Shown here: piece by piece, positions 10,331 through 22,549 of the stretch
Layout: each line of letters begins with the position of its first letter
How positions within the stretch are numbered: the first letter of the stretch is position 1
From: Phlebopus portentosus
Taxonomy: Eukaryota > Basidiomycota > Agaricomycetes > Boletales > Boletinellaceae
Length of the DNA stretch: 64,000 nucleotides
Assembly (NCBI GenBank): GCA_037892935.1
Contig: JAYXKI010000001.1
Location: 1,922,001-1,986,000 of the forward strand
Reading direction: 5' to 3'
Translations under genes and position numbers: made by a program
The notes under the pieces: generated by a model
What the model saw: the letters and a program-made list of their open reading frames with translations, nothing else
What the model was told of the DNA's origin: nothing
The model's database searches: none

Positions 10331-11224
10331 ATGAACGAGTTGAAGGAAGCGGTCATTAGGTGTCCAGCTCTATGCGCAATAGACTATCAATCGGAACTCG
10401 AAGTCGTACTTGCGGTGGATTCGTCGATTATTGGAGTAGGATGGTATTTGGGTCAAGAACACGTAGATGGACAAAGAAGGATTAATCGCTTCGGTTCCAT
10501 AAACTGGAATGCCACGCAAGCAACATACTCCCAACCGAAAATCGAACTTTACGGACTATTTCGTACATTACACGCCATGCGACTATATCTCATCGGAGTG
10601 CGCAAGCTTGTCGTAGAAATGGACACAGCATACATCAAAGGCATGATTAACAACCCGGACTTACAACCAAACACTATGATCAACCGCTGGATCGCCAGGA
10701 TACTTCTATTCGACTTCGAGATTCGCCACATCCCGGCGGCAGACTTCAAATGCACCGACGGACTTTCTCAACGACCCCCGGCACCCGAAGATCCACCTCC
10801 GGACAAAGGATACGAAGAGTGGATAGACGACACGTATAGATTCTACATCGAAAACCTAGTTACGACGTATTGCGCAGACTTACGTGCACGCAACCAAGCG
10901 AAACGACTCCCATCGAGCCCTGGAAATGCGCAAGCAACTCTCGGATCAGTAGGATACCTCGAGAGATTGAACAGGAAACGCCGGGAGAGAAATGGCGACT
11001 CTGACTTCCCGAAGATGACTGACATCGCGTTGACCTTGTTTCCCAGTTCTGAGAAAGCTAACCCAAAAGATGCTCACTTGGATGACGTCAAGAGCTTCTT
11101 GATTGGCCAGAAGCGACCAGATCAGTTAGATGATCGTGGCTATGCAGCGCTGATCAGGTACATGGCAAATTTCTTCGCTAGAGATGGACGTTTGTGGAAG
11201 AAGGTGCAGAACGGACGACACTAG
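10331..11224 (+). pseudogene. pol: RNase H and integrase N-terminal part of element C
   Basis: RNase H begins with LAVDSSIIGVGWYL (the TDAS-like first Asp), continues with IELYGL (Glu) and VEMDTAYIKGM (third Asp), and ends with the ADFKCTDGLSQRP tether typical of gypsy. It degrades the RNA strand during reverse transcription. About 110 residues of spacer follow before the frame stops at TAG (11222-11224). All catalytic acids are present. It is in the same phase as the integrase frames that follow, so those stops are point mutations and not frameshifts. Confidence 0.8.
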
Positions 11225-12451
11225 GTCGTAATCGAACCGGAACGCAGATGGAACCTCGTAAAGCAAGCGCATGACGATCTAGGCCACAAGGGAGTATACT
11301 CTGTTTGAATTCGACTCCTGGAACGATTTTGGTGGCCTACCCTCGGTCCAGACGTCAAATACTATGTGCGCACCTGTCATGAGTGCCAAGTTCGCCAGAC
11401 GAAGAACATTCTAATTCCCCTGGTCGTACCAACAATACCATCAATTTTCCAGTGCATACACATCGACACCAAGGTAATGCCAAAGTCTGGAGGATACCGG
11501 TACATCGTACAAGCCCGATGCGCTTTATCTGGTTACCCCGAATTTCGACTCTTGCGTGAAGAAACCGGCAAAGCAATAGCCCAGTTCATTTTCCAAGACC
11601 TCCTTTGCAGATATGGCGCTTGTCCCGAGCTCATAACAGATAATGGGAAACCGTTCATCGCAGCACTCGATTACCTCAAGGATCGATATCACATCAATCA
11701 CATACACATCTCAGCATACAACTCTCGCGCCAATGGAATTGTAGAAAGACGCCACTACGATGTGCAGGAAGCCCTGATAAAGGCTGTAGACGGTAATGAC
11801 AAACGATGGAGCAACCAAGCTTACTCAGTATTTTGGGCAGAAAGAATCACCATCCAGAAGGTGACCGGAATGTCCCCGTATTACATGGTACACGGAGTAG
11901 AGCCTATTCTACCTTTCGACCTCGCCGAAGCCACATACTTAGCCCCCCCGGTCGATACGCCTGTTCCGACTGCGGAACTCATTGCAACCCGCACGAAGCA
12001 GCTCCAGAAGCGTTCTGAGGAACTGGATCGAATCACCAGACTAGTTTCCGATGCCCGGCATGCATACACATAACAATTCGAAGAGATCAACAAGGCCAAA
12101 ATCAAAGACTACGACTTCCAGCCAGGACAACTTGTTTTGTTGTGAAATACGCGCATCAAAATGGAACTTAATTGCAAGACGAAGCCCTGATACCTAGGAC
12201 CCTACGTGGTAGTATGCAAAACAAAGGCCGGTTCATATGTCATTGCGGAACTCGACGGATCAGTCTCGAAGATCCAAGTAGCTGCGTTTCACCTGATTCC
12301 TTACTTTCCTCGTTCGAATCTCTCTGTACCCATTACTAAACTCGTAAATGCAGCAGATGACGAACTCGAGGATGACGCCAACCCCCCAATCGAACCAGAA
12401 GAAGATGACGTTTCCGACGCCCAGTTGGAATCTGAAAACCTCAACTTATAA
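11225..12451 (+). pseudogene. pol: Integrase of element C
   Basis: One phase throughout, broken by TAG, TGA and TAA stops. The zinc domain is H-x3-H then CHECQVRQ (11270-11400). The DDE core shows HIDTKVMP, ELITDNGKPF and GIVERRHYD, so all three acids remain. The C-terminal part (12206-12451) reads VVCKTKAGSYVIAELDG and ends in an acidic tail. Integrase would insert the DNA copy. There is no chromodomain, unlike A and D. Stops at 11222, 11307 and 12071 make this copy inactive. Confidence 0.82.
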
Positions 12452-13029
12452 ACACCATTCAGTTCTGATACCCTCCATGCAAACTACTGACATTCTTCTT
12501 CTATTAGATCCTTTCGATTATTCATTTCATTTCTTTCCTCTCCCGATTTTCCTCTCGATTTTTTCCTTCCTTCGAATTATTCGCGCTCAACTGCATTTAG
12601 ACCCTCGGAAAGTGTTCGTGCAAACTGAGATATGCATTCAACCGCGTGTTCACCTTCATACGCTCAGTTGCGAATCGCAACCCGGCGTAGCGCTGCGCAA
12701 AACAGCGCAACTAGCTTATTTTTCTCTCAGTCCTTTCGACTCAATAATCACCGCTTATTTTCTCTAATCTCTCATTTTCTCATATCTCAATCCTCATTCT
12801 TCTATTATTCTTCGACCTCGCCTCATTTACCTTCACCCCAAACGTCAAAACCGCAAACAAAAATTCATAACATTCAAAAACGCACAAAAACTATATATAT
12901 ACAAAAGTTCAAATTATTTTTTTTCTTTTTCTTCTTTTTCTTTGTTTTTTATTCGTCCCATGAGGGGACACTAGATGAAAAAGCGTCGTTTTGACGCACT
13001 CTACCCCCTCTCCTCACTCCTCTTACTCC
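12452..13029 (+). other. Pyrimidine-rich spacer of element C
   Basis: Between pol and the antisense gene. Strongly T/C-rich on the plus strand (TTTCTTTTTC runs near 12916-12945), without a credible gene. It serves as the 3' flank of both the pol transcript and the opposite-strand gene, which converge here. Confidence 0.5.
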
Positions 13030-14947
13030 TTACTCTTCCTCCTCACCCCTTACCACCCTTCCTAGTGCACTGGTCTCGGCCAGCATCTCCTCCGCTAGGT
13101 TGCGCAGTTGATCCGCAGCGTGGAACAACATGCGTGCGCGCCTCTCCAAGGCCGCCATCCAGAAATGGATGGTGCTCTCATCCATCCTGGCAACCAACTC
13201 CTCGATGTCACTCACCTCGAGGACAGGTGCAACCGGCATCCTCAGCACCTGCGCTGTTGCGCGCTGACGAGCTTTGCGCGTCTTGCGTTCCACCTGCTCG
13301 TTCTGCAGGTGACGCGCAGCCCTCCCGTGCGTAGCTAGCTCGCATCGCCGCCTGGCCTTCATGCGGCAGTAATCACAGGCCTGCCCAGGGAAACCCTCAT
13401 AGACCCGGCCTGTCCTCGTGCACCTCTCACACCCCTCATCATGCACGACCCAGCCACCAGCAGATGAATTGCTGCTGCTGCTACTGCTGTTACCGTCCCC
13501 GCCATCACCTTGGCTTCCCTCATCCTCTTCCATTCGTTCTGCACTCGGAGACTCGCTCGCAGCCAGAGGATTGCTGTTGCTGCTGTTGCTCTCGCTGACA
13601 GCACCATCCGGAAGAAAGAGGGGCGCTTCGTCAAAAGCCCCAAAGTCCTCATCACCAGCCGGACCCCCAGAAGACAAACCATTGGCAGCAGAAGGAATGT
13701 TGCTGCTGCTGTTGTTGCAGTTCCCCTCTACCGACTCCTCGTCGCTCAAATAATCGACAATCCGAGGCCACTTCGTGGGCCTCTCATCTCCCTCACGATC
13801 CGAAGACGGCGACGGAACCCTGACCGTGCTTGCCATCTTCTCCAGCTTGGTCAAGTACGAAACTCGGTCTGCACGATCTTCCAGCTCGCTGATGATGGAC
13901 TCCCGCTCCACCTGACTCAAGTCTTGACGACCCAGCAGCGTCCTGAGGGCAGACTCGGTCAATTCGGATATGCCTGACGAAAAGGGGCCCGATCCGCCAA
14001 GATGCACATCAGAACGCAGCGCAATGAGTGCGTCTGCAGCTTTGACCGAGCACGGGCAGCACTTCTCCTCATACGCAGTCCAGCACTGCAGCACCTCGTG
14101 GACGTGACTCTTCAGCGGCGCTGAGAGGAGGATTCCCCAGATCTCCGCCCAAGCGAGCCACCCAAATTTGGTCCAGACGTCGTCAATCTCCGTGCTGGGA
14201 GGACGACGACCGACCCAAAACATCCGCCATAGCTAGAAGTTCAACAGTTAGCAAGATTTGAAGAAGAAGCGAGAATGAGCACTCACCTGGTCCAGATCGA
14301 TCTTCATGACCGTATTCTCCAGCTCGTCCTTCCTTTCGTCGAAATGGCCAACTAGTGGCCATAGCAGATCGCGGTGACGACCGATCGCCCCTTCTAGACC
14401 GGTCAAACCCGCACGCCATTGCTGAATGTAGACTTCGGTGTCCGGCTTCGAATGCTTTTCGTCCTCGAGGTACAAAGCCTTGAGCGCATCGAGCTGGTCG
14501 CAGTTGATGTTGAGGGTTGCGCAACGATCCACAAGCGCAACCACGCTTTCCGCCCAGAAACGCGCGGCATACGGTGGCCACATCAAATCGATGGGCACCC
14601 ACTCGGGCCAAAGGTCCTTGAGTCTCTTTCTTGCAGTCTATGAAATTCAGGAAGTTGGAATGGAACGAAGAGAATAGATGAAGACAGAAAAGAAAGCGCA
14701 CCTGGATCTCATGCATTTCCTCCGCCCTCTCAACAGACTGCGCAATGGTCATCCTCACGAACCGTCTCTGATCCACGTCCTCATGCAAACGCTCGATGAC
14801 CTGGACCTGGTTTCCGACACCGTAAAGCCACGTGTCACTGAACACAAAGCCCTCCGCTGAGACAGGGATCTCGTCGAACAGCGGCTGTTGTTGCTGCTGT
14901 TGCTGTTGTTGCTGTTGTTGCTGTTGTTGTTGCTGTTGTTGGGACAT
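13030..14947 (-). CDS. Antisense cargo gene of element C: polyQ, cysteine-motif protein
   Basis: Three exons (14947-14702, 14637-14287, 14232-13030) with GT...AG introns of 64 and 54 nt, all phase 0, give 599 residues without a stop. The protein opens with Met-Ser and a run of about 18 Gln, then a helical N-terminal domain, a Ser/Asn/acidic low-complexity middle, and near residue 470 a cysteine cluster CERC...CDYC...C rich in Arg/Lys, followed by a basic stretch (RKARQRATAQVLR) and a C-terminal helix. Such C-x2-C pairs beside basic residues suggest metal and nucleic-acid binding, but this is inference. It lies inside the element, opposite to gag-pol, between pol and the 3' LTR. Unlike pol it has no broken codons, hinting at selection or recent capture. 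I do not recognise a named family. Confidence 0.7.
14882..14940 (-). repeat. CAA/CAG trinucleotide repeat
   Basis: Mixed CAA and CAG codons encode the polyglutamine tract of the cargo protein. The mixture of the two codons suggests the glutamine itself, and not only DNA slippage, may be retained. Confidence 0.85.
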
Positions 14948-15081
14948 GACGGAGAGAAGAGAGGATAGATGAACGGAACGCGTCGCGAACCGCGTTTTAC
15001 GCGTCAAGAATCTAGAGACGCCGAGTCTAACCCTATTGGGAGTGTGACTGTGGACAGTCACGATTTCAAGAAACCGGGAGA

Positions 15082-16420
15082 TGTAAGAAGCATCGACACG
15101 CTAGGTCCGAAATCGCGCACATGACACGTGTTCTGCAGTAATCCACATCGTAACAGCGGAACTCAGTGCAGATCGATTCAATTTGAAGTGGAACGGACTA
15201 CTGTAGCCTCTCGCACTCGACCGCTGCGTAGAAAGAACTTTCGGACGCTCAAGCCACCCAGTCAAAAACTTACAAAGGCTGACTTAGCTAGCTCGTCTTA
15301 CTAAACCCGGGCACGAGAGGTAAATTGAAGGATCTGCAATCGGCCCCCGACGCCTCCCAAGTTTCGACCCGACGCGATGCACTCCAGCTTTTCCCCCTTT
15401 TGAGTCCCATATGCATTCATATTTTGTTTTGTTCCTTATGATCCTTATGCTCATTATTCCGTGTGCGCTCACATTTCATATTATGCTCTATTTACATTAT
15501 CTCGCCACCTTCCAGATATGCTCACCTCGTCCTTTGTTCCCATGCGTTCCCTTATGATTTTCACTTCCGATTTCTCTTCGTTATGCTCCCTGATGCTCCG
15601 ATGGCTCAGGTTCGGACAAAGTTATAAATAGGCGAGCAACTCGTAGTAGGAGCTTAGTTTTGAGCCTGAGAGTTTTAGCAGAAAACAGTTTAGCTCGGGC
15701 TTGAACCCACTTTAGCTTCAGTCGAGACCAATTCGACTCTTCCTGTACTCTCCTTGACTCTATCTCCCATGAATACACGATAGTTCTGTCTCATATGCCT
15801 CGAGTCTCCTGCTCTGCAGTCGTACCCAAGCCTAGTGTGATCAGTTCAACCCGTGTTGAAGTCAGAGACCCTCATCACTCCTCCCTACGCCTCTACGCAA
15901 GGTCTCACTCGAGTCCCTTGCGCATCGCCTCGTTCCACGTCGTATCACTTCGTTTCGTTTTGTAACCCACCGAAACCCGTCGTAACTCGTCGTAACCAGT
16001 TATATCGTGTCGGATCCTCGAAAGGATCACCTTCGTATCGTCAGCGCTTAGGGGAAGTCCTTCTCTAAGCTTCGTCTCATCGTCTTCCACCTCCAGGGTT
16101 CGAATCTATTGAGGGATTACCTGTGAGGACATCGATTACCTTTGCACTGCCACCGCCGATCCCCCTTGCTTCGACTTCTCCCGCCTTGCCTCTTCGCCTA
16201 TCCCCTTTAATCCAATCCCCCCCTCACATACATCCAGCAGCCTTCAATCCCATTTTTCCTCCATCCCTTCCGAAGCTGCTCCGGAACCCAGATCGATGCA
16301 TCAGCGCTTCTCTAGTTTCCCCCCAAAGTCACCCTTCTCTTTCCACTCGTTTTAATCTTACCGAACAGCCCCCAAGAACTGTGACACTCCTCAGCTATCA
16401 GACAGTGCACAGGAGTTTCA
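15082..16420 (+). repeat. 3' LTR of element C
   Basis: Same length, start (TGTAAGAAGC) and end (GGAGTTTCA) as the 5' LTR. A modest purine-rich stretch (AAGAAACCGGGAGA) just before it is the only polypurine tract candidate. Followed directly by GCGA, the target duplication. Confidence 0.92.
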
Positions 16421-16428
16421 GCGATCCA

Positions 16429-17890
16429 TTAATTAAGGTTTGGTGGCCTCATCACCTGAGGGTACCTCTTGTGGAACTCTTCTATCATTTGATAGGAGTT
16501 CTTGAGGTTATCAAGTGACTCCTATGTTCGCTCTTGGTATCCTTTCCATTGAATAAGATACTGTATCTTGCTTCGATGACGTCGTATGTCATGAATTGTC
16601 TCCACTTCATATTCTGCTTGGCCCTCCACTTCAATAGGTGGTGGCTCATCCAAATTGGGTCTTCCAGGGTAGTCCTTTCACTTATAAGGCCTGAGAAGAC
16701 TTGCATAAAACACTGGGTGTATCGGAAGGGTTTCAGGTAAGCGTAATCTGAATGACACTTGTCCGACTGCCTTCTCGACTTTATAAGGGCCTGCCCATTT
16801 CATTGCAAGTTTCTTTGTCAGTTCCAGTCAACTAAGATTCCTCATGTCTAGTAACACTTCATCTCCTGGCTTGTACTCCAGCAGTTTGCCTCAATGCAGG
16901 TCTGCATAAAGCTTCATTGCCTCATTTGCTTACCTAATCAAATTATAGGCTTCTTGCTGTACTTGTCGAAGCTCCTCTAGGTGATTTATTGCTTCTGGCA
17001 TGTTTGAATCACTGGTCTCTGCTACATCCAGGTGAGGGTGCCATCCATACAGTGTATAGAATGGTGACTGATGAGTGGTACTGTGCTTTCAATTGTTGTA
17101 GGCAAATTCTGCCATATCGATGTACTCTGCCCAATCTGTTTGGCGGTAGGACACGTAGCAGTGTAAGTACTGTTTGAGTTCTTGATTAAGTCACTTGGTT
17201 TGACCATCAGTTTGTGGATGATACGCTGTACTAGTTTTCCAATCGACATCAATGAGTCTGCAGAACTCCTTGAGGAATTGCGCAGTGAAGTTGCTACCTC
17301 AGTCAGAGATTACTTATTTAGGGGCCCCATAGTATTTGAAGATGTGTTGGCAAAACAAGCATGCCAACTGCTTAGCATTGGGTATCCCTTGGCAAGGAAT
17401 GAACTTCCCCATTTTAGTGAGCTTGTCCACTATAATAAGTATCAAACTGTAGCCTTCATTGCTGACTGATAAATCAATAATCAGGTCACAGGTTATGATT
17501 TCCCATGGTTGATGCAGTGCCTGCAACGGTTGGAGCAGCAGATTTTAAAACTGTCAAATCAGTTTTGCACATTGACATATGTCACAGGATGAGATATATT
17601 CTCGGATCATCTCTTCCATCTTCGGCCAATAGTATGATCACTTTACAAGCTCTATAGTCTTTTCTGCTCCTGGGTAGCCTGCGAGCTTGTGGTCATAGCG
17701 CCTTTGGATTAGCAATACTTTTAGGTTGGCGGATGGTGGGACATATAATGCATTGGTTATGTAGTGCAAGCCATTCCTGTAACTGTAGACGTTGCTCTTC
17801 TTGATCGCTAATATTTCCTTCTTGGCCTCCTCGATATTGTAGTGTCTCTTGATCGTTTGAATGATCGGATCAGAGATAGTGACCATTTCT
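16429..17890 (-). pseudogene. pol: Integrase and chromodomain of element D
   Basis: Minus-strand pieces, several frames and stops. Zinc domain: H...H spacing around HKLAGYPGAEKT (17700 region). Core: ITCDLIIDL (17480s, first Asp), ISD followed by a stop and GSNFTAQF (17300, second Asp), and TDGQTK-like third block. The C-terminal chromodomain reads PPPIEVEGQAEYEVE, then IQYLIQWKGY (16550-16690), the histone-binding fold that steers chromoviruses to heterochromatin. The frame ends at a genuine TAA at 16429-16431, eight bases before the inserted element C. Confidence 0.8.
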
Positions 17891-19400
17891 GTTTCTAGCC
17901 TGTATGGACCATTGATCTCGGTTCATCGCAATGTCTGCTGCTCAATCATATCAGGTGGTAGCAAGGTAACACCTAAGTTATCTTTGTCTTCTGGCATATA
18001 ATTGGCTTGTCGTGATAGTGCATCTGCCTGATTCTTCTTGCCTGGCCAATGGAGAATCTTGAAGTTATATCATGATAACTCTAGTGCCCATCTTGCTTGA
18101 CATCTTGTTAGATTCTGAGCTGTCATGAAGTATCGGAGGTTTGCATGATCGCTTTGGATAGTTATTTAGTTCTTTTGTTCCTTCCAATAAGTGTCTCTAA
18201 TGTCCGAGTGCTTCCATGATTGCTAGCATCTCTTTGTCATGCGTTGGATAATTTTGTTGAGCACTTGTTAGTGTCTTTGACATGAAACCTAAAGGTCTCA
18301 GTTCTCCCTGGTCATCTTCCTGTTGTAAGACTGCACCAATCACTACATTGGATGCATCAGTTTCCAATGTATATAGTTTGTCTGGCTTTGGCATTGCCAA
18401 TGCCACTTCGGTTTTGAATGCCTTCTTGATACTTTCAAAAGCTTTGTCCTGTGCTTCTGTCCAAATGAACTTGTGATCCTTCTTAATAAGTTCACCAATA
18501 GGTGTGTATAAATCGGCATAGTTCCTGATGAATCTTTGGTAGAAGTTGCAAAAGCCTTCAAACTTTTGGATCTGTCGTTTTGTCTTTAGTGTTGGCCATT
18601 CTCATATTGCCTTGAGTTTGTAAAGATCCATTTGGATGCCTTTCATTTCCACTACAAATCCCAGATAGTCGAGTTGGGTTTGGAGGAAATGACATTTCTT
18701 GATTTTGAGATAGATGTTGAGTTCTTGGCATTTCTGTAGAATTGCCCTGAGGAGTGTCCAGTGCTCCTCTTCAGTTTGTGCTTGGCCAATGAGGTCATCT
18801 AGGTAGTTTAGTGCCTCCTCTGTTCTGAGCCAATATTCAAAGTTATCATTCATGAATCGTTGGAATACTGCAGGTGAGTTTTTTATTTCAAACATTATGA
18901 CCTTCGGCTTGTAGACTGCATTGCCAACTTGGAATGCTGCCTTCCATTCATCTCCTTCTCAAATTCTCAGGTTGTTGTATCCTGATTGCATGTTGAGGGT
19001 AAAGAAGAATTTTTCTTTCTCCAGTTTCTCTGGTAGAACACTCATAATTGGTATTGGGTATGGATCTGATACTATTACATCATTGATGTCTCAGTAATCA
19101 GTTACTGCTCATGCTCCTCCATCTTTCTTTCCAACAAAGAAGACTGGTGCTGCTACCGGACATAGTTCATGTGGGTGAACCTTCTCGATCTTTTCTTTGT
19201 CCAATAATTCCTGGACATAAGCATTGAGTGCTGCCTGCTCTTCTCGTGTGAGCTTGATAATAGGCCTCAGTTTTGGTAATAGTACTCCTTCCTTGAGGTT
19301 TATTGCCATATCCCATTTTGTATGCTTGGATAACCTCCTTGATCTGTCTGGATCAAATACGTCTGCATAGTCTGCAATTTGCTTTGGTAGGAGTTTTCAC
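17891..19400 (-). pseudogene. pol: Reverse transcriptase and RNase H of element D
   Basis: RT blocks on the minus strand: RPIIKLTREEQAAL (leading segment, 19250s), KKDGGA (19110), FEIKNSPAVFQRFMN (18880s, the LPFGL equivalent), EALNYLDDLIG (YLDD catalytic box, 18800s) and DYLGFVVE. RNase H follows: LYTLETDASNVVIGAVLQQ (TDAS block, 18370s) and NYPTHDKEMLAI (Glu block). The catalytic residues are intact, but stop codons and frame breaks are frequent, so it cannot be translated as one protein. Confidence 0.82.
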
Positions 19401-20299
19401 CAATCTCATTTCTCTGTGCTGAGTAATCCTTCTGCAGCTGCTTTCTGCTATAAATACTGCTGTGATACTGAACTCACTTTGTTCAGTGGTTGTGAGACTT
19501 GGTTCCTTGGTGACCAATTTTGTTTAAGGTCTAGCTCTAGCTTTTCAGTGAGCTCTTCCTTTCTGGTGAGGGTAATTGGTTAATCGGTCATTCTGAGCCT
19601 TTTGATGTCTAGTGGCTCTATATCATGCATAGGAGTGTCTTCTGTTGTCTCCTGCTCATCTTGCATATCAATATTGCTGTTCTCATCTGTCCATCTTGTA
19701 CACTTCAGTGTGGGAGTTGCTTCTCTGAGTGGTATTGGTCGTGGTGTCCAATTTTGTTTTGTTCCTGCCATTTGTCTGTTATGATATCATTCCTCTGGTG
19801 GATGTGTACTAGTTGTCATCCCAGGGTTTTCCTTTAGTACTGGCTAGATTTCTTTACCATCTGGTTTCTTCTGTACTAGTGGTAGTGGCCACCTTCTTCA
19901 TAATGGCTGTTTCTTCCATCGCTTAGGAGAGTCATTTATTTCCTCCTGTTCATCTCGGCTATGCTTGCCTGTTACTTTAGTAACTTCACTTCCGGATGTC
20001 TGGTACAATTGCCGTGCTGGGATCATCCTTCTTAGTATGTGCCTTGTTTGTTGTTGCACTGTAATCATTCCTTCTGATAATTGTCTCAATGTAGAGTCTG
20101 GTATAGTTTCCATGCTCGGACTCTTTGCTTCATCTGTCTTCTTTGGCTGTTCTGGTTTCGGTGTTACTGGTCGACTTTCTAGTTTTACTTGCAGCTTCAT
20201 TTCTTAAGGGTTTCCATTGTTACTTTCCCTCCATGGTGCAAATAGTATTCCTGGTGCTCCAGAGTGTTGATAGTTGTCTCTGTTCTGAGCTTGTTGCTT

Positions 20300-20950
20300 T
20301 GTGTTATGCCTAGGTCTTGTCTTGTCAGATTTGTCTTTCCTTTGCCACTTTCACTTGCGCTTCCTGCACTTCCTGCGCTTTCGCTTCTTGATAGCTCGTA
20401 TGATGCTGAGCTCGAATGGTATCACATTACCATTCCGATTTCATATTTGATTCTTCCAATCAATTTCTGGATTGACTTTGGCCAGATAGTCAATGCCTAG
20501 GATCACTTGATCCTGTCCTGTAGTTGCTACTGCCAGCGTTTGTGGCTGTAGTTTAGGTCTATCAAAGATTAATGAGTAGATCTCATGTGTGATTGCTCCT
20601 CCTTAGTTTGGGCTTCCATCAGCGTTACTCAGGGGTCGAAGATGATCAAGCCTTCTCTTTAATAGGTTATGGTGTCATACCAAGTTGGGGTGAATCGTAC
20701 TACATGTTGCTCCGGAATTGATTAATGCTTGGACTGCTAGGGTTTTTGTTCCAACCTTTACTCAAATGGGTAATTGAGGATGCAATGCATGTATTAGCAA
20801 TCACTTATTATACATCGCTTCACTGGGGTTAAACCCAGGAGGTATGAAACTCTGGTTGTTGAAACCATTCTTGCTACCCTTCATACTCTCGCATCGTGTA
20901 GTCTCGTTCAATGGAGGTTCTAGTCTTTTCCCTGTTGCTCTTTACTTGCT
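20300..20950 (-). pseudogene. pol: Protease region of element D
   Basis: Minus-strand reading gives LAVQALINSGATCSTIH at about 20700-20760, the retropepsin active site, but with Asn where the catalytic Asp should be (ALIDSGATC in the family). Downstream, GQDQVILGIDYLAKVNPEIDW (about 20440-20510) is the ILGIDWL-type second half. The D-to-N change alone would inactivate it. Between here and RT (19400-20300) lies a low-complexity Pro/Ser/charged linker, for example ASPTPRPI-like and RHSRDEQEE segments. Confidence 0.7.
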
Positions 20951-20999
20951 AGGGATTTCCGGAAGTTGTTTCAATATTCTTCGTCATGCTTACAGGTGT

Positions 21000-22549
21000 A
21001 TCCTGCTGATTTGTCTCCTCTAGCTCATGCTATGTGATCATAGTAGACTGGCCTTCGACAATAAGGGCCGGGACATGTTTCCTTGAAATTCACAGCTTGT
21101 GCTGTCATCGGCTTTCATTTCTGACCATTTGTTCTCTTCATCTTCAGCTGTCCTAAGGAAGAACCCTTTTGTTTCCTTGGTGCCTTGCAATTCTTTGAGT
21201 AGTGTCCAATCTTTCCACAGTTGTAGCATTTTACTCTCTTCTTTGGCAAGCCTTGGAGTGTATCTACATCCATGGCATCTGGATCACGTTTCAATTGTTG
21301 TATTGGTGGTCGAAATGATAATTGCCCATTTGTCTTGAATCTCAGAGTGTATGTCTGACTTCCAATCAGCTTCTGTCTTGCATCCACATCTGCTAAGTTA
21401 CTTGTCCATGTCATCCATTCTTCCAGCTTATACTTTTCGAAAGCATCGGGTTGTACTGATTCAACTTGTTGTTTGACCCAATTGTCTAGTCCTTTGACAT
21501 AGATGTACTTGAGCATAGTAGCATCGATTGATGGTGGTGCTCTAGCTCTGAGTTGTCGAAATTTATCGTTGTATGCCCTGATGCTTGATCCTTTTTGCTG
21601 GATGCATAGAAGATGGAATAGTGCTTCTTGTTTTCCAACTATTGGATGTCCTGCTCGGACTCTCATCCAATCCAACATCCCTTTCAAGGATGTGAACATC
21701 CTCCTCCATTTGAATTGATAATGGCTGGTACTAGTTTCAGCTTTCCTTTATCATTAAATGATGTCAAGGTCTGCTTCTCTGCAAACTAATCGTAGCTGTC
21801 ACCTTCGAGTGCTGCAAATAGACTCTTTGCAATCTCATCCTCGCTCTTAACTCTATGCTGTGCCAGCTTCAAAATATATCGACTGACCCACAGATCAATA
21901 TCTTCACTTCACTTGCCATAGTACTTTGGCAATTTGATGCTGTGTTTAGAGAGTTGTATCTGAAGAGTTTGTAGTTGCATCTCCAGGATCTGAACTTTCT
22001 GGTCAGTAGTCGACATGATCATATGTGATTATGGGCACTGCTGGCGGCGAATATGTAGCTGGATGTTCTGGTGCTTGGGTTGCTATTGAACTACTGGTTG
22101 GTACTTAGAGTATAGTGCTTCGACTGTTAAACCCTTGCAACAAGTATGGGTTTAGTGCTCATGATAACTCCTCATCGGATGATACTATTCCATCGGAAGT
22201 ATGCTCTGTTTGATGATGTAGCTCTTGGATTCATTGAGCTTCCTGTCTGAGATACTCTGCATGCTTGAGTATGCTCCTTGCAGTACTTTCTGTTGTCTGT
22301 ACTGATGCAATCAATGTTAAGTAGGCTTGTTGACTTGATTCAACTGTTTGTCCTAGTGTCAGGAGTGCTTCGTGTAAGTTGCTAATGTCTTCTGCAATGT
22401 TTGGTGTCAATTGAACAATCCTTGTAAGTTCTGTAGTTGCTGTTTCAACTGCTTGGATGCATTGCTCATGAGCGTTAAGTGTATTGCATAAATGTCCTAT
22501 CTTGTCTTGAACTACTGATATCTCCATTGTAGTGTGCTGCACTAACCTG
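21000..22549 (-). pseudogene. gag: Gag of element D, capsid and zinc knuckle
   Basis: A frame at 21699-21115 holds the capsid end (KQEALFHLLCIQQKGSSIRAYNDKF split, with RARAPPSIDA and VKGLDNWVKQQV) and the zinc knuckle CYNCGKIGHYSKNC near 21220 (C-x2-C-x4-H-x4-C). The frame at 22510-22231 is a long helical, Gln/Thr-rich segment (IGHLCNTLNAHEQCIQAVE) that reads like a coiled coil. Stops and shifts separate them. This is the RNA-binding structural protein of D, now inactive. Confidence 0.75.

Larger units (their letters stand above)
4943..16420 (+). mobile_element. Element C: complete long-LTR Ty3/gypsy retrotransposon
   Basis: 11478 bp bounded by two direct repeats of 1339 bp, each TG...CA, and by the 4-bp target duplication GCGA (4939-4942 and 16421-16424). 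Inside, in order: gag, protease, reverse transcriptase, RNase H, integrase, a pyrimidine-rich spacer and a spliced gene on the opposite strand. Target is element D, immediately behind its pol stop codon, so C is younger than D. The LTRs differ almost only by transitions. pol is split by stops and at least one frameshift, so this copy is not autonomous. No chromodomain is seen. Confidence 0.9.
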
